Positions 17,860 through 26,712 are shown, counted from the stretch's first letter. The stretch: 64,000 nt of DNA from Candidatus Methanomethylophilus alvi Mx1201 (GCF_000300255.2 NC_020913.1:372001-436000); one strand, 5' to 3'. Notes: generated by a model not told the origin, from the letters alone. Program-made: numbers and translations.

Positions 17860-19137
17860 ATGCATCTGCCGAGAGACCCTCCTCGGATCGAATCCATTTT
17901 GTCGGATGAAAGGATCTCTAAAGACATCCTATCGGAAGAGATCGAAGGATATGCGAAGGATTTCAACAAGAGGTATCTCCATTGGTCGGAAGTTCGGTAT
18001 AGGGATACCGGTCATTTCGATCCAGACACGGTTTGGGCCAGGATGAAACTGGTTCGTATGGATGACAGTGTGACGCTGGTCTTCGGAAAGACGCAATATC
18101 GCTATTGCATGTCGGATAGAATTATGAAGATGCTCCGCGAGTTCGATGTGAGGGCCGCAGCAGATTTTTTCCCTAACGTCATCGACCCTCACGGAAAAGT
18201 CTACTACTCGGTCAGTTCACTGATGGAGGAGTCCATTGCATCCAGTCAGATGGAGGGTGCGGTGACTACCACAAAGAAAGCGAAAGAGATGCTTCGTAAG
18301 AACATCCGTCCCAAAGACGGATCGGAAAGGATGATAGTGAATAATTATAGGGCGATGATGTTCATCAAGGACCATACGGATCGGTAGCTTACTCCGGAGC
18401 TCATCAAGGAGATACATAATATAGTGACCGAAGGGACTCTGGAAGAGAAGTATGCGGGCAGATTCCGCGACAACGATAATGTCGTCGTGCAGGATTCATT
18501 ATCGGGGGAAGTGGTCCATCAACCAGTCCCCAGGGAACATATAGAGCTGTCTATCCGGCAATTATGCGATTTCATCAATGATGAGAGCGGATTCCTGCAC
18601 CCGGTCATCAAAGGGATAATCCTTCACTACGTGTTGGCATCCATTCATCCTTTCGAGGATGGGAACGGACGTGTTTTGCGTACATTGTTCTATTGGTACG
18701 AGCTTAAGAGCGGATATCGGTCGATGGAATACCTTGCGATGTCCAGATACATCAAAGCCCACAAGGGCAAGTATGAGGAATCGTACATATTCGGTGAATC
18801 CGACGGAAACGACATGACCTATTTCATCCTGTATAATCTGAAAGCACTTATGGATTCGGTGGACAGATTCGAGGACTATATTAAAAGAAAGATCGAGGAA
18901 GAGCGCATTGTGAAGGTAAGTCTGTCCGATCACGGTCTGAATGACAGGCAGATAATGGTGATCACCGGTCTTATGAATGGGGGTACCGTCACCGTGCGGT
19001 CCATCGAGAGTCAGTACGGGGTCTCCCTGAACACGGCCAGGGCCGATGTGAAGATGCTGGTGGATGCGGGATTATTGACGGAGACGGGCAGGGAAGTGAA
19101 TATGAAGGTCTATTCCTGGTCGGGAAAGAAGATGTGA
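17860..19137 (+). CDS. Fic-domain AMPylase-like protein with in-frame amber (TAG) codon 176
   Basis: The frame is continuous for 426 codons except for TAG at 18385-18387. Before the TAG lies the inhibitory motif SSQMEGA (S/T-x-x-x-E-G, near residue 130). After it the Fic core continues without a frame change (LTPELIKEIHNIV... then HPFEDGNGR, the catalytic H-P-F-x-x-G-N-G-R). A winged-helix domain closes the protein (SIESQYGVSLNTARADVKML). Fic enzymes transfer AMP or other groups to protein hydroxyls. In this lineage TAG can encode pyrrolysine and no other gene here ends in TAG, so readthrough to a 425-residue protein is plausible. A nonsense mutation is the alternative. The mRNA is probably leaderless (TATA ~20 bases upstream). 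Confidence 0.85.
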
Positions 19138-19139
19138 TG

Positions 19140-19172
19140 CCCTACCAATTACCTACCAGATTGGTAGGGTGA
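19140..19172. repeat. Downstream copy of the CCTACCAAT operator-like repeat
   Basis: Immediately after the fic stop, CCCTACCAATT, CCTACCAGATT and the inverted ATTGGTAGGG repeat the upstream iteron sequence. Similar repeats on both sides may be regulatory or mark the edges of a transferred Fic cassette. Confidence 0.65.
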
Positions 19173-19408
19173 TTGCCGGTAAATATCACAGGTCCCCTAA
19201 TGCGGTCGGATCCGACATCGATGTCGGAGCAACCATATTCCCGTGACGAATATGAGGTGCGTCTATCGAAACGAGGACATCTGGCACATGTGTCCCGGAC
19301 AGCTTTCGGAATCCTTGGGAGGGGTTCGTGTTCCGGACATCTCCACATTCCAAGTACTGTCGGTATCGGTGGATGTCCGGGAATGTCTTCATACCCGTCT
19401 GCAGGACC

Positions 19409-20572
19409 TCACTCGACCAGGTCGTTTCCGAGGAGGAGGTCGGACAGACCCATTCCTCCTTTGGAGACCTCGGAGCGGGGGACTACTTGGATCCTTCTTT
19501 TGCTCGTCTTGGGACCGAATCCGAATTTTCTGACAGGTTCCTCGTCCGGTGTGACGGTCGGGGAGGCCATGTAGTATGCCCTACCCTTCGGGGTATCGGC
19601 GACGAATGCCGCGGTCTCGCCGTACTTCTCCATCTTGATCTCGTAGCCTCTTCTGATGAGTTCCGTGTAGACCATGCTGTCCGCATAATCCTCCCACTCC
19701 CTACCGGCCCCTCTGATGCATGACCTGATTCCCGCATCCGAGGCATAGAACCTCATCTGGCTCTTGAGAAGTTTGGAACCTTCGTCCTCCTGTTCGAACA
19801 CCACGAAGTTCTCCGTGATCGCCTTGAGGCACTTGTCCGCGAAGAGCTGGTTCTTGTCTATCGCCTCGGTGATGTCTTTCATCTGCACCGGTTGACCGAG
19901 GTGACCCATTATGAAACGGACGAGGGCCTTCAGCCTCTCGGGGTCGTCTCCGCCCTTCTGGTCCAAGGCCCCGTTGAAGAGGATGTCCGAAAGGGTGCTT
20001 CTCAAGATGGCCATGGCGAGGTCGTCATCCATGTCGGCCCTCACTATCGGCAGACCTCCGATCCTCGAATATCTCTCGCAGGAGGATATCGGGTCCGTGA
20101 GCCCGTTCAGGTCCATGAACTCCTGCAGGGACAGGGGGTCGACGCGGATCTCCTGCACCCGGTCCTTTATTGAGGACCCCTTGATAATGGGCCCTATGTC
20201 GGTGGACGACGATATGTAGATGTCGCATCTCCCTTCCTGCAGAAGGTTGTAGAGTGCGGCGGTCCAGCCCTCCACCTTCTCGGGTTCGTCTATAAACAGC
20301 ACGTAGAACTCCAGGTTGCCGGCGGCCTCCCTGATCCTGGCGGTCATCATGTCGGTACCGTCGACGCCGTCGAAGTCCAGGGATTCGCAGTCCACACAGA
20401 TGATGCTGCCTTCCGGCCTTCCGTCGGCCACGAGACTCTCGCGATACTGGCGGAGGATCGTCGACTTCCCCACATTCCTCATTCCGGAGAGGGCCTTGAC
20501 CATCCCGTTCCCCTTGAGCTGGGTCAGTTTGTCGATGTATCTGCTTCTGATGAGTTCCCCGCTGTCCGTCAT
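19409..20572 (-). CDS. AAA ATPase of the DUF4143 family
   Basis: The 387-residue protein has an N-terminal P-loop (GMRNVGKST, residue ~29), Walker B VLFIDEPEK and a sensor-like DIYISSS. A C-terminal DUF4143-type domain contains a winged-helix section (VQMKDITEAIDKNQLF) and a nuclease-like tail. Such ATPases are common and often mobile in archaea and gut bacteria, with poorly defined roles. It is monocistronic and divergent from the 20701 gene. In the 270-bp gap after its end lie the second Fic iterons and a CTGGCACAT motif. Confidence 0.85.
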   Translation of the reverse strand: MTDSGELIRSRYIDKLTQLKGNGMVKALSGMRNVGKSTILRQYRESLVADGRPEGSIICVDCESLDFDGVDGTDMMTARIREAAGNLEFYVLFIDEPEKVEGWTAALYNLLQEGRCDIYISSSTDIGPIIKGSSIKDRVQEIRVDPLSLQEFMDLNGLTDPISSCERYSRIGGLPIVRADMDDDLAMAILRSTLSDILFNGALDQKGGDDPERLKALVRFIMGHLGQPVQMKDITEAIDKNQLFADKCLKAITENFVVFEQEDEGSKLLKSQMRFYASDAGIRSCIRGAGREWEDYADSMVYTELIRRGYEIKMEKYGETAAFVADTPKGRAYYMASPTVTPDEEPVRKFGFGPKTSKRRIQVVPRSEVSKGGMGLSDLLLGNDLVE

Positions 20573-20700
20573 GATACTCTATATGGCCGCCCCTGGTTAA
20601 TAATATTGACAGCGACGTCCGTCCTCTTTGTATCGGTACGGCATAATCCGCCCTTCGCCTAGCGCCTTTTAAGAACATAAAGCCCGATTCACCATGCATG

Positions 20701-20997
20701 ATGCCCAGAAAGAAGCTGGAGTACTATGCGAAGCAGAACGGTATCGAGGACTTCGTCAAGATCAAGCTCACGGAAGACGAATGTGCCAAGATATGCGAGG
20801 CCATCGGCATCAAGGCATACGGACTCAAGGACTGCGGAGGCAGCGTATCCATGCTTATAGACCGCGTCATGGACGATGAGGGGTTCAAGGCCGCCAATAC
20901 CAAGGCCGGTATGCCGGACGACTACAACATCGCCAGGATGCCGGACTACGCCGCCATAGCGGTATTCAAGGCCTTGGCAGCCATCCGTAAAGCGTAA
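20701..20997 (+). CDS. Conserved hypothetical protein, 98 residues
   Basis: This acidic/basic mixed soluble protein has two cysteines (DECAKIC) and no recognisable domain. Its codon use resembles core genes and it has an AT-rich region (CTTTTAAGAACATAAAG) 25-35 bases upstream, so it is probably expressed. Tandem ATGs at 20698 and 20701 give alternative starts. Confidence 0.6.
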   Translation: MPRKKLEYYAKQNGIEDFVKIKLTEDECAKICEAIGIKAYGLKDCGGSVSMLIDRVMDDEGFKAANTKAGMPDDYNIARMPDYAAIAVFKALAAIRKA

Positions 20998-21198
20998 GGC
21001 CGGTCAGGACAGACGATTCAGGCCGTCTTAAGGGTTATTCCATCCAACCCTTTATTAAGACAATGTGCGTTATCATCCAGCATGAACGCTTAGGACGAGG
21101 CCGCTCAGCTGTGTGGTCTCATCTTTGGATCTTCCTGAACGAAACGGGGTTCATGCCGAGGCTGCACAGTGCTAGGGCCGTTGGAAGGTTCATGCAAG

Positions 21199-22263
21199 GT
21201 GACAACTTTGGAGATAAGCGATATATTGGATGCGGTAAGGAACGGCGCCCAGGCGACATCGCAGGACGTCGTAAAACTTCTTTCTGCCGAAGGCAGGGAA
21301 ATGGAGGAACTCTTCGCAGAGGCGAGGGAGGTCCGCGACAGACAGTTCGGGAAGCACGTTTTCGCCTACGGGTTCGTGTATTTCTCCACCTACTGTCACA
21401 ATAACTGTACGTTCTGCTACTACAGGCGTACGAACAGTATAGACAGGTACAGGAAGTCCCCCGAGGAGATCATATCATTGGCCGCCGACCTCAAGGACGC
21501 CGGCATCGACCTGGTAGACCTCACTATGGGCGAGGACGAGCACATGTACGCTGATGATTATTCCGAACTGTTGGAGATAATCTCGGGCGTCAAGAAGTTG
21601 GGGATATCCATAATGGCCTCTCCCGGTGCGGTTAAGAAGGAGGCTATGCCCAAGATAAAGGCCGCCGGAGCCGATTTCTATGCGGTCTATCAGGAGACCC
21701 ATAACCGCGACCTGTATTCCAAGCTCCGTCTGGAGCAGGATTTCGATTTCAGATACAACCAGAGGGTATGGGCCAGGGAGGCCGGGATGCTTACCGAGGA
21801 CGGCATGATGGTCGGTCTCGGGGAGTCGATGGAGGACAGGGCCGACGCCATCCTCACCATGGGTGCGGAGAAATGCGAGCAGATCCGCTGCATGACCTTC
21901 GTCCCGCAGGCTGGAACCCCCCTGCAGACCTTGGAACCGATGGATTCCTACATGGAGCTGAAGTCCATAGCCGTCATGAGGATACTCTTCCCCGACAGGT
22001 TCATCCCCGCCACGCTGGACGTGGAAGGGATAGAAGGCATGAAGTCGAGGCTGGATGCAGGTGCCAGCACCATAACGTCCATAGTGGTCCCTCACAGGCA
22101 TCTCGCAGGTGTGGCACAGCCCGAGAAGGACATAGAATCCGGAGGGCGTTCCGTCCAGCATGTGTTCGACCTCGTGGCCGACATGGGCAAGAGGATAGCC
22201 ACCCAGAACGAGTTCCGCTCCATGATCGACAAGCTGGAAGAACGGATTCGTCCTAAACCTTAA
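21199..22263 (+). CDS. pylB: PylB, methylornithine synthase (radical SAM)
   Basis: The protein is about 354 residues from GTG at 21199; an upstream GTG at 21169 is also in frame. The radical-SAM cluster motif YFSTYCHNNCTFCYYR (C-x3-C-x2-C), then LTMGEDEHMYADD, YQETHNRDLYSKLR, GLGES and TFVPQAGTPL, agree with Methanosarcina PylB. PylB converts L-lysine to 3-methylornithine, the first step of pyrrolysine synthesis. Unusually, pylS, pylC, pylD and tRNA-Pyl are not adjacent; I searched for a CTA anticodon tRNA in the flanks and found none. Start uncertain, identity strong. Confidence 0.9.
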   Translation: MTTLEISDILDAVRNGAQATSQDVVKLLSAEGREMEELFAEAREVRDRQFGKHVFAYGFVYFSTYCHNNCTFCYYRRTNSIDRYRKSPEEIISLAADLKDAGIDLVDLTMGEDEHMYADDYSELLEIISGVKKLGISIMASPGAVKKEAMPKIKAAGADFYAVYQETHNRDLYSKLRLEQDFDFRYNQRVWAREAGMLTEDGMMVGLGESMEDRADAILTMGAEKCEQIRCMTFVPQAGTPLQTLEPMDSYMELKSIAVMRILFPDRFIPATLDVEGIEGMKSRLDAGASTITSIVVPHRHLAGVAQPEKDIESGGRSVQHVFDLVADMGKRIATQNEFRSMIDKLEERIRPKP

Positions 22264-22268
22264 ATAAA

Positions 22269-22357
22269 TCCGGGGTGTCATTCAATCATGACTGTCAAGT
22301 ATTCCGATATCGGCCCTCATACCGACCTTTTTGAGGAGACTGACAGAATACCCCGGA
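22269..22357 (+). ncRNA. Possible structured leader upstream of SMR operon
   Basis: An outer stem TCCGGGGT/ACCCCGGA (8 bp) encloses a hairpin GTCAT/ATGAC and an inner stem CTGTCA/TGACAG that itself holds CCGA/TCGG and CCTCA/TGAGG hairpins. It lies just after pylB and 85 bp before the first SMR gene. It may be a cis-regulatory RNA or a coincidental fold. A TATA-like AAATAAAT overlapping its left edge argues that the left strand may not always be transcribed from its own promoter. Confidence 0.3.
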
Positions 22358-22441
22358 ACATCTCGTCATGAGTATGGTAGATTCCGCATCATGCGGACCA
22401 AATCTTTTCTTTCGCGCAATGCGCATTCCGAGGTATAAATC

Positions 22442-22783
22442 ATGGACGGATTGGTGTTCCTGGTAATCGGTGGTTTCTTCGAACCCGCCTGGGTATTCAC
22501 GTTGGAGAAAGGCGGCACGTATGCCGACGACGTCAGAAGGAAGTGGGGATGGTATCTCGTCTCCGTATTCTTCATGTTCTGCAGCCTGTTCTTCATGTCT
22601 CAAGGCATGAAGACGATGAGTGTGGGTATATCGTATGCCATATGGACGGCCGTAGGCGCTCTGGTCACGATAGCCATCAGCAGATTGTTCTATGCCGAGA
22701 CGATAGGGTGGGGCAAGATCATTGCTATCATGATGATCCTCGTCGGTATATCCGGTCTCGAGATCGTGGGGGCGAGCGCATGA
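22442..22783 (+). CDS. SMR-family small multidrug/guanidinium exporter subunit 1
   Basis: The 113-residue protein has four predicted membrane helices and the family's helix-1 acidic site (GGFFEPAWVF, Glu near residue 14), plus GISYAIWTAVGALV. A GAGGT ribosome site precedes the ATG. It overlaps the next SMR gene by ATGA, suggesting an obligate heterodimer like EbrAB/YkkCD. The Gdx-like WTAVGA context suggests guanidinium or quaternary cation export coupled to protons (inference). Confidence 0.88.
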   Translation: MDGLVFLVIGGFFEPAWVFTLEKGGTYADDVRRKWGWYLVSVFFMFCSLFFMSQGMKTMSVGISYAIWTAVGALVTIAISRLFYAETIGWGKIIAIMMILVGISGLEIVGASA

Positions 22784-23151
22784 GGTTCAATCCCTGGATA
22801 ATGATATTCGTCGGAGGTCTGTTCGAGGCCGTATGGGCCACCACCATGAACATGTCCGACGGGTTCACCGATCTGTTCTGGACCCCGGTCACTTTCGGTA
22901 TCAGTCTGATCAGCGTATGGTTCCTTTACCAAGGGTTCCGTATGGGGCTTCCGGTAGGGAGTTCCTATGCGGCATGGACCGGATGCGGGACCGTGCTGTC
23001 CACCGTGTTCGGGCTGGTATTCTACGACCAGCTCCTGAGCGGTCTGCAGGTCCTGTTCCTGGCAATACTCATCGGCGGCATACTGCTCCTTCAGTACGTG
23101 GACGATCCGTCCAGGAAGACGAAGGAAGAGAAGGAGAACCAGTCGGAGTGA
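22780..23151 (+). CDS. SMR-family exporter subunit 2
   Basis: The 123-residue protein has four membrane helices, the acidic site GGLFEAVWAT (Glu ~16), GSSYAAWTGCGTVL, and a charged cytosolic tail (RKTKEEKENQSE). It is translationally coupled to subunit 1. It diverges more from subunits 1 and 3 than they do from each other. Confidence 0.88.
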   Translation: MRFNPWIMIFVGGLFEAVWATTMNMSDGFTDLFWTPVTFGISLISVWFLYQGFRMGLPVGSSYAAWTGCGTVLSTVFGLVFYDQLLSGLQVLFLAILIGGILLLQYVDDPSRKTKEEKENQSE

Positions 23152-23238
23152 TGCTGGCACATCTAAAGACAAGGGTTGTCTACCGGCCCTTTCCGCAGAT
23201 CTGCCGTATCAAAACCATTTCCATAACGAGGCGTAGCC

Positions 23239-23562
23239 ATGAGCGGACTTCTCTTCCTTATCGCAGGAGGCCTTCTCGAGCCCGTCTGGGTCATAGCGAT
23301 GACAAAGGCAGGCGGGAATACGGACAGAAGGGCTTTCTGGTATATTGTGTTCCTCTCTGCGATGTTCATGAGCCTTATGTTCATGTCCCGGGGCATGAAG
23401 ACGATGAGCGTAGGCATATCGTATGCCATATGGACGGCCGTCGGTGCCCTGTCCACCATCGTGGCGGGACGTATCCTGTATCATGAGGGTATAAGTTGGA
23501 AGAAGGTGGCGGCCGTAACCCTCATCCTGATAGGCATATCGGGACTGGAGGCCGCCGGATGA
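23239..23562 (+). CDS. SMR-family exporter subunit 3
   Basis: The 107-residue protein has four membrane helices, the acidic site GGLLEPVWVI and SRGMKTMSVGISYAIWTAVGAL, nearly identical over that stretch to subunit 1, so it is a recent duplicate. It lies 87 bp after subunit 2 with a GAGGCG ribosome site. It may form an alternative pair with subunit 2. Confidence 0.88.
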   Translation: MSGLLFLIAGGLLEPVWVIAMTKAGGNTDRRAFWYIVFLSAMFMSLMFMSRGMKTMSVGISYAIWTAVGALSTIVAGRILYHEGISWKKVAAVTLILIGISGLEAAG

Positions 23563-23570
23563 CCCGGTGA

Positions 23571-24623
23571 TCACTGAGTCTTCCAGAATTCCCTTCCCGC
23601 ACGGCCCATGGCGAGGACGTTCACGTCCGGGGAGGAGATGGGCGTCTCGCAGCCGGGGGCGAGGATGAACCCTCCCTCCGTACCGGCCTCGCCTATGATC
23701 CTGTAGCATTCCTCGGTGACCGATTCCGGGGTCCCCTGCATGATGTACGCTATTGGGTCGATGTTCCCCATAAGTGCCAGTTTGCCGGCGGCCTCCTCTT
23801 TGGCGACCTTTGCGGGTACGGCGTGGTCGAAACTGAGGCAGTCCGCCCCGGTCTCCGCGACTTCCGGGATTATCGGCCTGGTGTTGCCGCATATGTGGAG
23901 GAACGAGGGTATGTCGTAATCCTTCCTTACGCGGGATATGGTGTCCTTAACGGCGAAGGCGGAGAACGGTCCGAACATGTCGGGGGATATTATGTCGCAG
24001 GACGATGTCGGGTCGGCCATCCACATGACGGTTGATCCGGCATCCACCATCCTGATCTGCTGGTCGGCCACGAATCTGGCACATTTGGATACCAGTTTCT
24101 TCACCATCTCCTCGTTCCCCATCATGAGGGCCATGAGCATGTCTTCGACACCCATGAGGTATCCGGCCGTGGTTATGGGGCCCCATGCGAGGCCGCATAT
24201 GTGGAGGTCCTCCGGGAGTATCCTCGCGGTCTCCTCCAGGGCGTCTACGAAGCATCTGGTGAAATGAGGGCATTCTTTGGCCACGGAAGGATCGAAGAAC
24301 GCCAGTTTGTCCACGTCTTCCGGTTCGGAGACGATTTTCGAGTGTACGGATCCGTAGTCGTCGTCCGGGAAGCGTACGTCCATGCCCATGTCCAGGAACG
24401 GGATCTGGGAGTCCACCACCGGTTTCACGAAGTCCGATTCGGTCCTCATGGCATAGTCCACGGAGACGCGGGCCGATATCTCCGGATCGTATCTCGCATC
24501 CTTCACCAGGATCCCGTTGCTGCGTGCGGCCGTGACCAACGCGAAGTTGTTGACGGGGGTCCTGTCCGTCTTCTCGAATCTCAGGGCGGCCTCCACGGCC
24601 TCGCGGTGTCCTGTATCCTTCAT
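23571..24623 (-). CDS. UROD-family methylcobamide:CoM methyltransferase-like protein
   Basis: The protein is 350 residues from the ATG at 24623 (GAGG seven bases upstream). The zinc ligands are HICGNT (H-x-C, ~residue 240) and GCETPISS (Cys ~325), as in MtaA/MtbA. It also shows LAWGPITTAGYLMG and GNIDP, the usual UROD barrel features. It is last in the deoxyhypusine synthase - dehydrogenase-like - methyltransferase run, facing the convergent SMR genes. It is probably the CoM-methylating partner of the corrinoid protein at 26843. Confidence 0.87.
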   Translation of the reverse strand: MKDTGHREAVEAALRFEKTDRTPVNNFALVTAARSNGILVKDARYDPEISARVSVDYAMRTESDFVKPVVDSQIPFLDMGMDVRFPDDDYGSVHSKIVSEPEDVDKLAFFDPSVAKECPHFTRCFVDALEETARILPEDLHICGLAWGPITTAGYLMGVEDMLMALMMGNEEMVKKLVSKCARFVADQQIRMVDAGSTVMWMADPTSSCDIISPDMFGPFSAFAVKDTISRVRKDYDIPSFLHICGNTRPIIPEVAETGADCLSFDHAVPAKVAKEEAAGKLALMGNIDPIAYIMQGTPESVTEECYRIIGEAGTEGGFILAPGCETPISSPDVNVLAMGRAGREFWKTQ

Positions 24624-24664
24624 TTCCATTCCTCTGGGTCTTTGTAGTTCCGTACGGTAATAAA

Positions 24665-25663
24665 TCACTGTTGCTCGCGTATGCGGTCGATGACACCCTG
24701 TGTAAATTCATCGGGGGACAGGTGTCCCTCCCCGATATCGGAGGTCGTCAGACCCGACTCGTACATGTCGGAGACCGCCTTCTGTATGGCCGAATATTCC
24801 ACTCCGAACCCCATGTAGCGGAGCATCTCCGAACCTGCCAATATGGCGGAGGTCGGGTTCCAGGGCCTGGACTCGTTCATGCTTCCGAATGTGCGCGACG
24901 GCATGAACAGACCTTTTCTTTCGCCCAGGTATGCTACGGGGGAGATCCCGCTCCCCCCGATCATCCCCGACAGCAGGCCTCTCAGATATTGCGACGTGGT
25001 GGTCCCGGAGACCACGACATCGAACGTCTCCGGTACCATCTGGAGGAGACATGCGGCCTTCTCGGCGGACATATCCTCCACGGAGAACTCGCTGGTGGCG
25101 AAATGGGAGTGGAAGCTATCCAGCATATGTCTTTCCGATGATTCGAAAAGGCCCATCCCTCTGACCAGGCAGATCTTCATCCTGCCTGTGACCTCGGCTA
25201 TGTGCATGCATGACGTGAACAGCTCGGACAGGGCGTCGTCGTCGGTATCCAGCTCGGACACGACGCCGTCCAGCCCCTCGCTCTCCCTCACGCTGGATAC
25301 GGCATCCACGCAGTGGCTGACGAGGAGGATGTCCACGTCCCTGTCGGCCAGATATCCGGCCAGGGGACGGAACTCCTGTACTTCCGCGAACAGGTGCATC
25401 TGTCTCTTGATATCCGCTATGGGGTCGCGGCCATCTATCAGGGACATGTCCGCCGGGCCCGACAATATCGCATCGGACGTCGAGATCATATCCATGGTGG
25501 ATGCGGGCAGGGCTTTGGAGGTATGTTCGTAAGCGACGTTCCCGATCTCCCCATGGATGAGGTCCACTCCCGGTGCCGCGGCCCTTATGACTTTCTCGGC
25601 AGCGGATATGACAGACGGTCCGGGGCCGTCCCCCGGGAGTATCAGGACCTTCTTGTTCGCCAT
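24665..25663 (-). CDS. Isocitrate/isopropylmalate-dehydrogenase-family protein lacking catalytic residues
   Basis: The 332-residue protein keeps the family frame: GDGPGPSVISAAEKV at the N-terminus, an RPL motif, and NPTSAILAGSEMLRYMGFG near the C-terminus. However, the segment that normally holds the metal-binding aspartates (GD-x-x-S-D) reads TTTSQYLRGLLSGM, and the REN-x-x-G-x-Y/K catalytic block reads VRGMGLFESSERH. Classic Mg-dependent oxidative decarboxylation therefore seems unlikely. It is 5 bp from deoxyhypusine synthase and 41 bp from the methyltransferase, so it probably works with the methyl-transfer cluster in an unknown way. Confidence 0.75.
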   Translation of the reverse strand: MANKKVLILPGDGPGPSVISAAEKVIRAAAPGVDLIHGEIGNVAYEHTSKALPASTMDMISTSDAILSGPADMSLIDGRDPIADIKRQMHLFAEVQEFRPLAGYLADRDVDILLVSHCVDAVSSVRESEGLDGVVSELDTDDDALSELFTSCMHIAEVTGRMKICLVRGMGLFESSERHMLDSFHSHFATSEFSVEDMSAEKAACLLQMVPETFDVVVSGTTTSQYLRGLLSGMIGGSGISPVAYLGERKGLFMPSRTFGSMNESRPWNPTSAILAGSEMLRYMGFGVEYSAIQKAVSDMYESGLTTSDIGEGHLSPDEFTQGVIDRIREQQ

Positions 25664-25668
25664 ATTGA

Positions 25669-26664
25669 TCAGAGGAGCCTGTTGGCGAGACCCGCATAGA
25701 TGAGCGGGAGGGTGATGGTCGCATCCCCTTCTACGGTCATCTTCTTGGCGTTGGCCTTCACCTTACCCCAGGAAACGGCCTCCCTTATCCTGGCTCCGGA
25801 CAGGGAACCGTCGTATTCCTCTGCGGTGGTCAGGTAGATGCAGTAGTCGAGTCCGCCGCGGAACTGGTTCCACCAGATGACGTGGTGCTTGGAGATACCT
25901 CCTCCGATGATGATCGCCCCGGTGTATTTCGCATCGTTCGTCATCTCGGAGAGCATCTGCTCGTCAGCGAACAGGTCGATCCTGAGCTTCCTGTGGGTCT
26001 GATAGTACATCCAAAGCTGGCATCCGAAGGATCCGTCGGTGATCCCGGGGACGACTATCGGGACGTTGTTGACGTGTGCCCAGTAGAGGAGGCTGTCCTC
26101 GTGTCCCTTCACATCGGCGAGTTTCTCTCCGACCTTGTCGATTATCTCGTGGGTGGACATGGACTGGGTCTCGGCGAAGATCTCGTCGAACATGGGCAGG
26201 AGGTTGTCCTCCAGTACGTATCCGTAGCAGTCGTCGGGGACGAGGACGTTACCGAGTCTGCTGACGTCGTTCTCCCTGAGGAGGGCGTCGTCCATCATGA
26301 AGTCCCCTTTGTAGTATGCCGCGTACAGCCTGGAGAGGTCGTGGTCGAGGCATCCGCAGGTGGTGATGATGAGGTCGACCATGTGGTTCTTGACCATGTC
26401 GACTATGACGCCGCGGGTACCGGTGGCCATGATGCAGGCGGGGAAGGAGAGGATCTTAAGGCAGCCCTCCTTCTTCACCATCTTCTCCGCGATATCGGTG
26501 GCGTCGGCCAGCTTCTGTGCGGTGAATCCTCCGGCACGTCCCATGGCCTGGAGCATGTCGTCGACGGTCATGGCCTTGGTGACCTTGATGTCCTTCACGG
26601 GGATCTTCTTCAGCTGTTTCTTCATCTTTTCCTTTTCTGCAGAGGTCTCTTTCTTTGCGACCAT
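25669..26664 (-). CDS. dys: Deoxyhypusine synthase
   Basis: The 331-residue protein has SFPACIMATGTRGVI, VPGITDGSFG, IIIGGGISKHHV and the active-site block SGARIREAVSWGKV, whose lysine carries the butylamine intermediate. It modifies a lysine of translation factor aIF5A using spermidine and NAD. The N-terminus has a lysine-rich extension. It is first in a three-gene run with the dehydrogenase-like and methyltransferase genes. A TATA-like CTATAAATAATA lies at 26691-26703. A second, non-canonical DHS-like function cannot be excluded. Confidence 0.88.
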   Translation of the reverse strand: MVAKKETSAEKEKMKKQLKKIPVKDIKVTKAMTVDDMLQAMGRAGGFTAQKLADATDIAEKMVKKEGCLKILSFPACIMATGTRGVIVDMVKNHMVDLIITTCGCLDHDLSRLYAAYYKGDFMMDDALLRENDVSRLGNVLVPDDCYGYVLEDNLLPMFDEIFAETQSMSTHEIIDKVGEKLADVKGHEDSLLYWAHVNNVPIVVPGITDGSFGCQLWMYYQTHRKLRIDLFADEQMLSEMTNDAKYTGAIIIGGGISKHHVIWWNQFRGGLDYCIYLTTAEEYDGSLSGARIREAVSWGKVKANAKKMTVEGDATITLPLIYAGLANRLL

Positions 26665-26712
26665 TTATATCACTGAGCGCTACGAGAGCCCGGTATTATT
26701 TATAGGTAGTGC

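Noticed and set aside
21000-21200. tRNA-Pyl (pylT) next to pylB
   Set aside because: No CTA anticodon loop, acceptor pairing or T-arm could be found here or downstream of pylB.
21063-21404. Open frame overlapping the start of pylB
   Set aside because: Reads as out-of-frame pylB with no protein-like features; pylB itself is certain.
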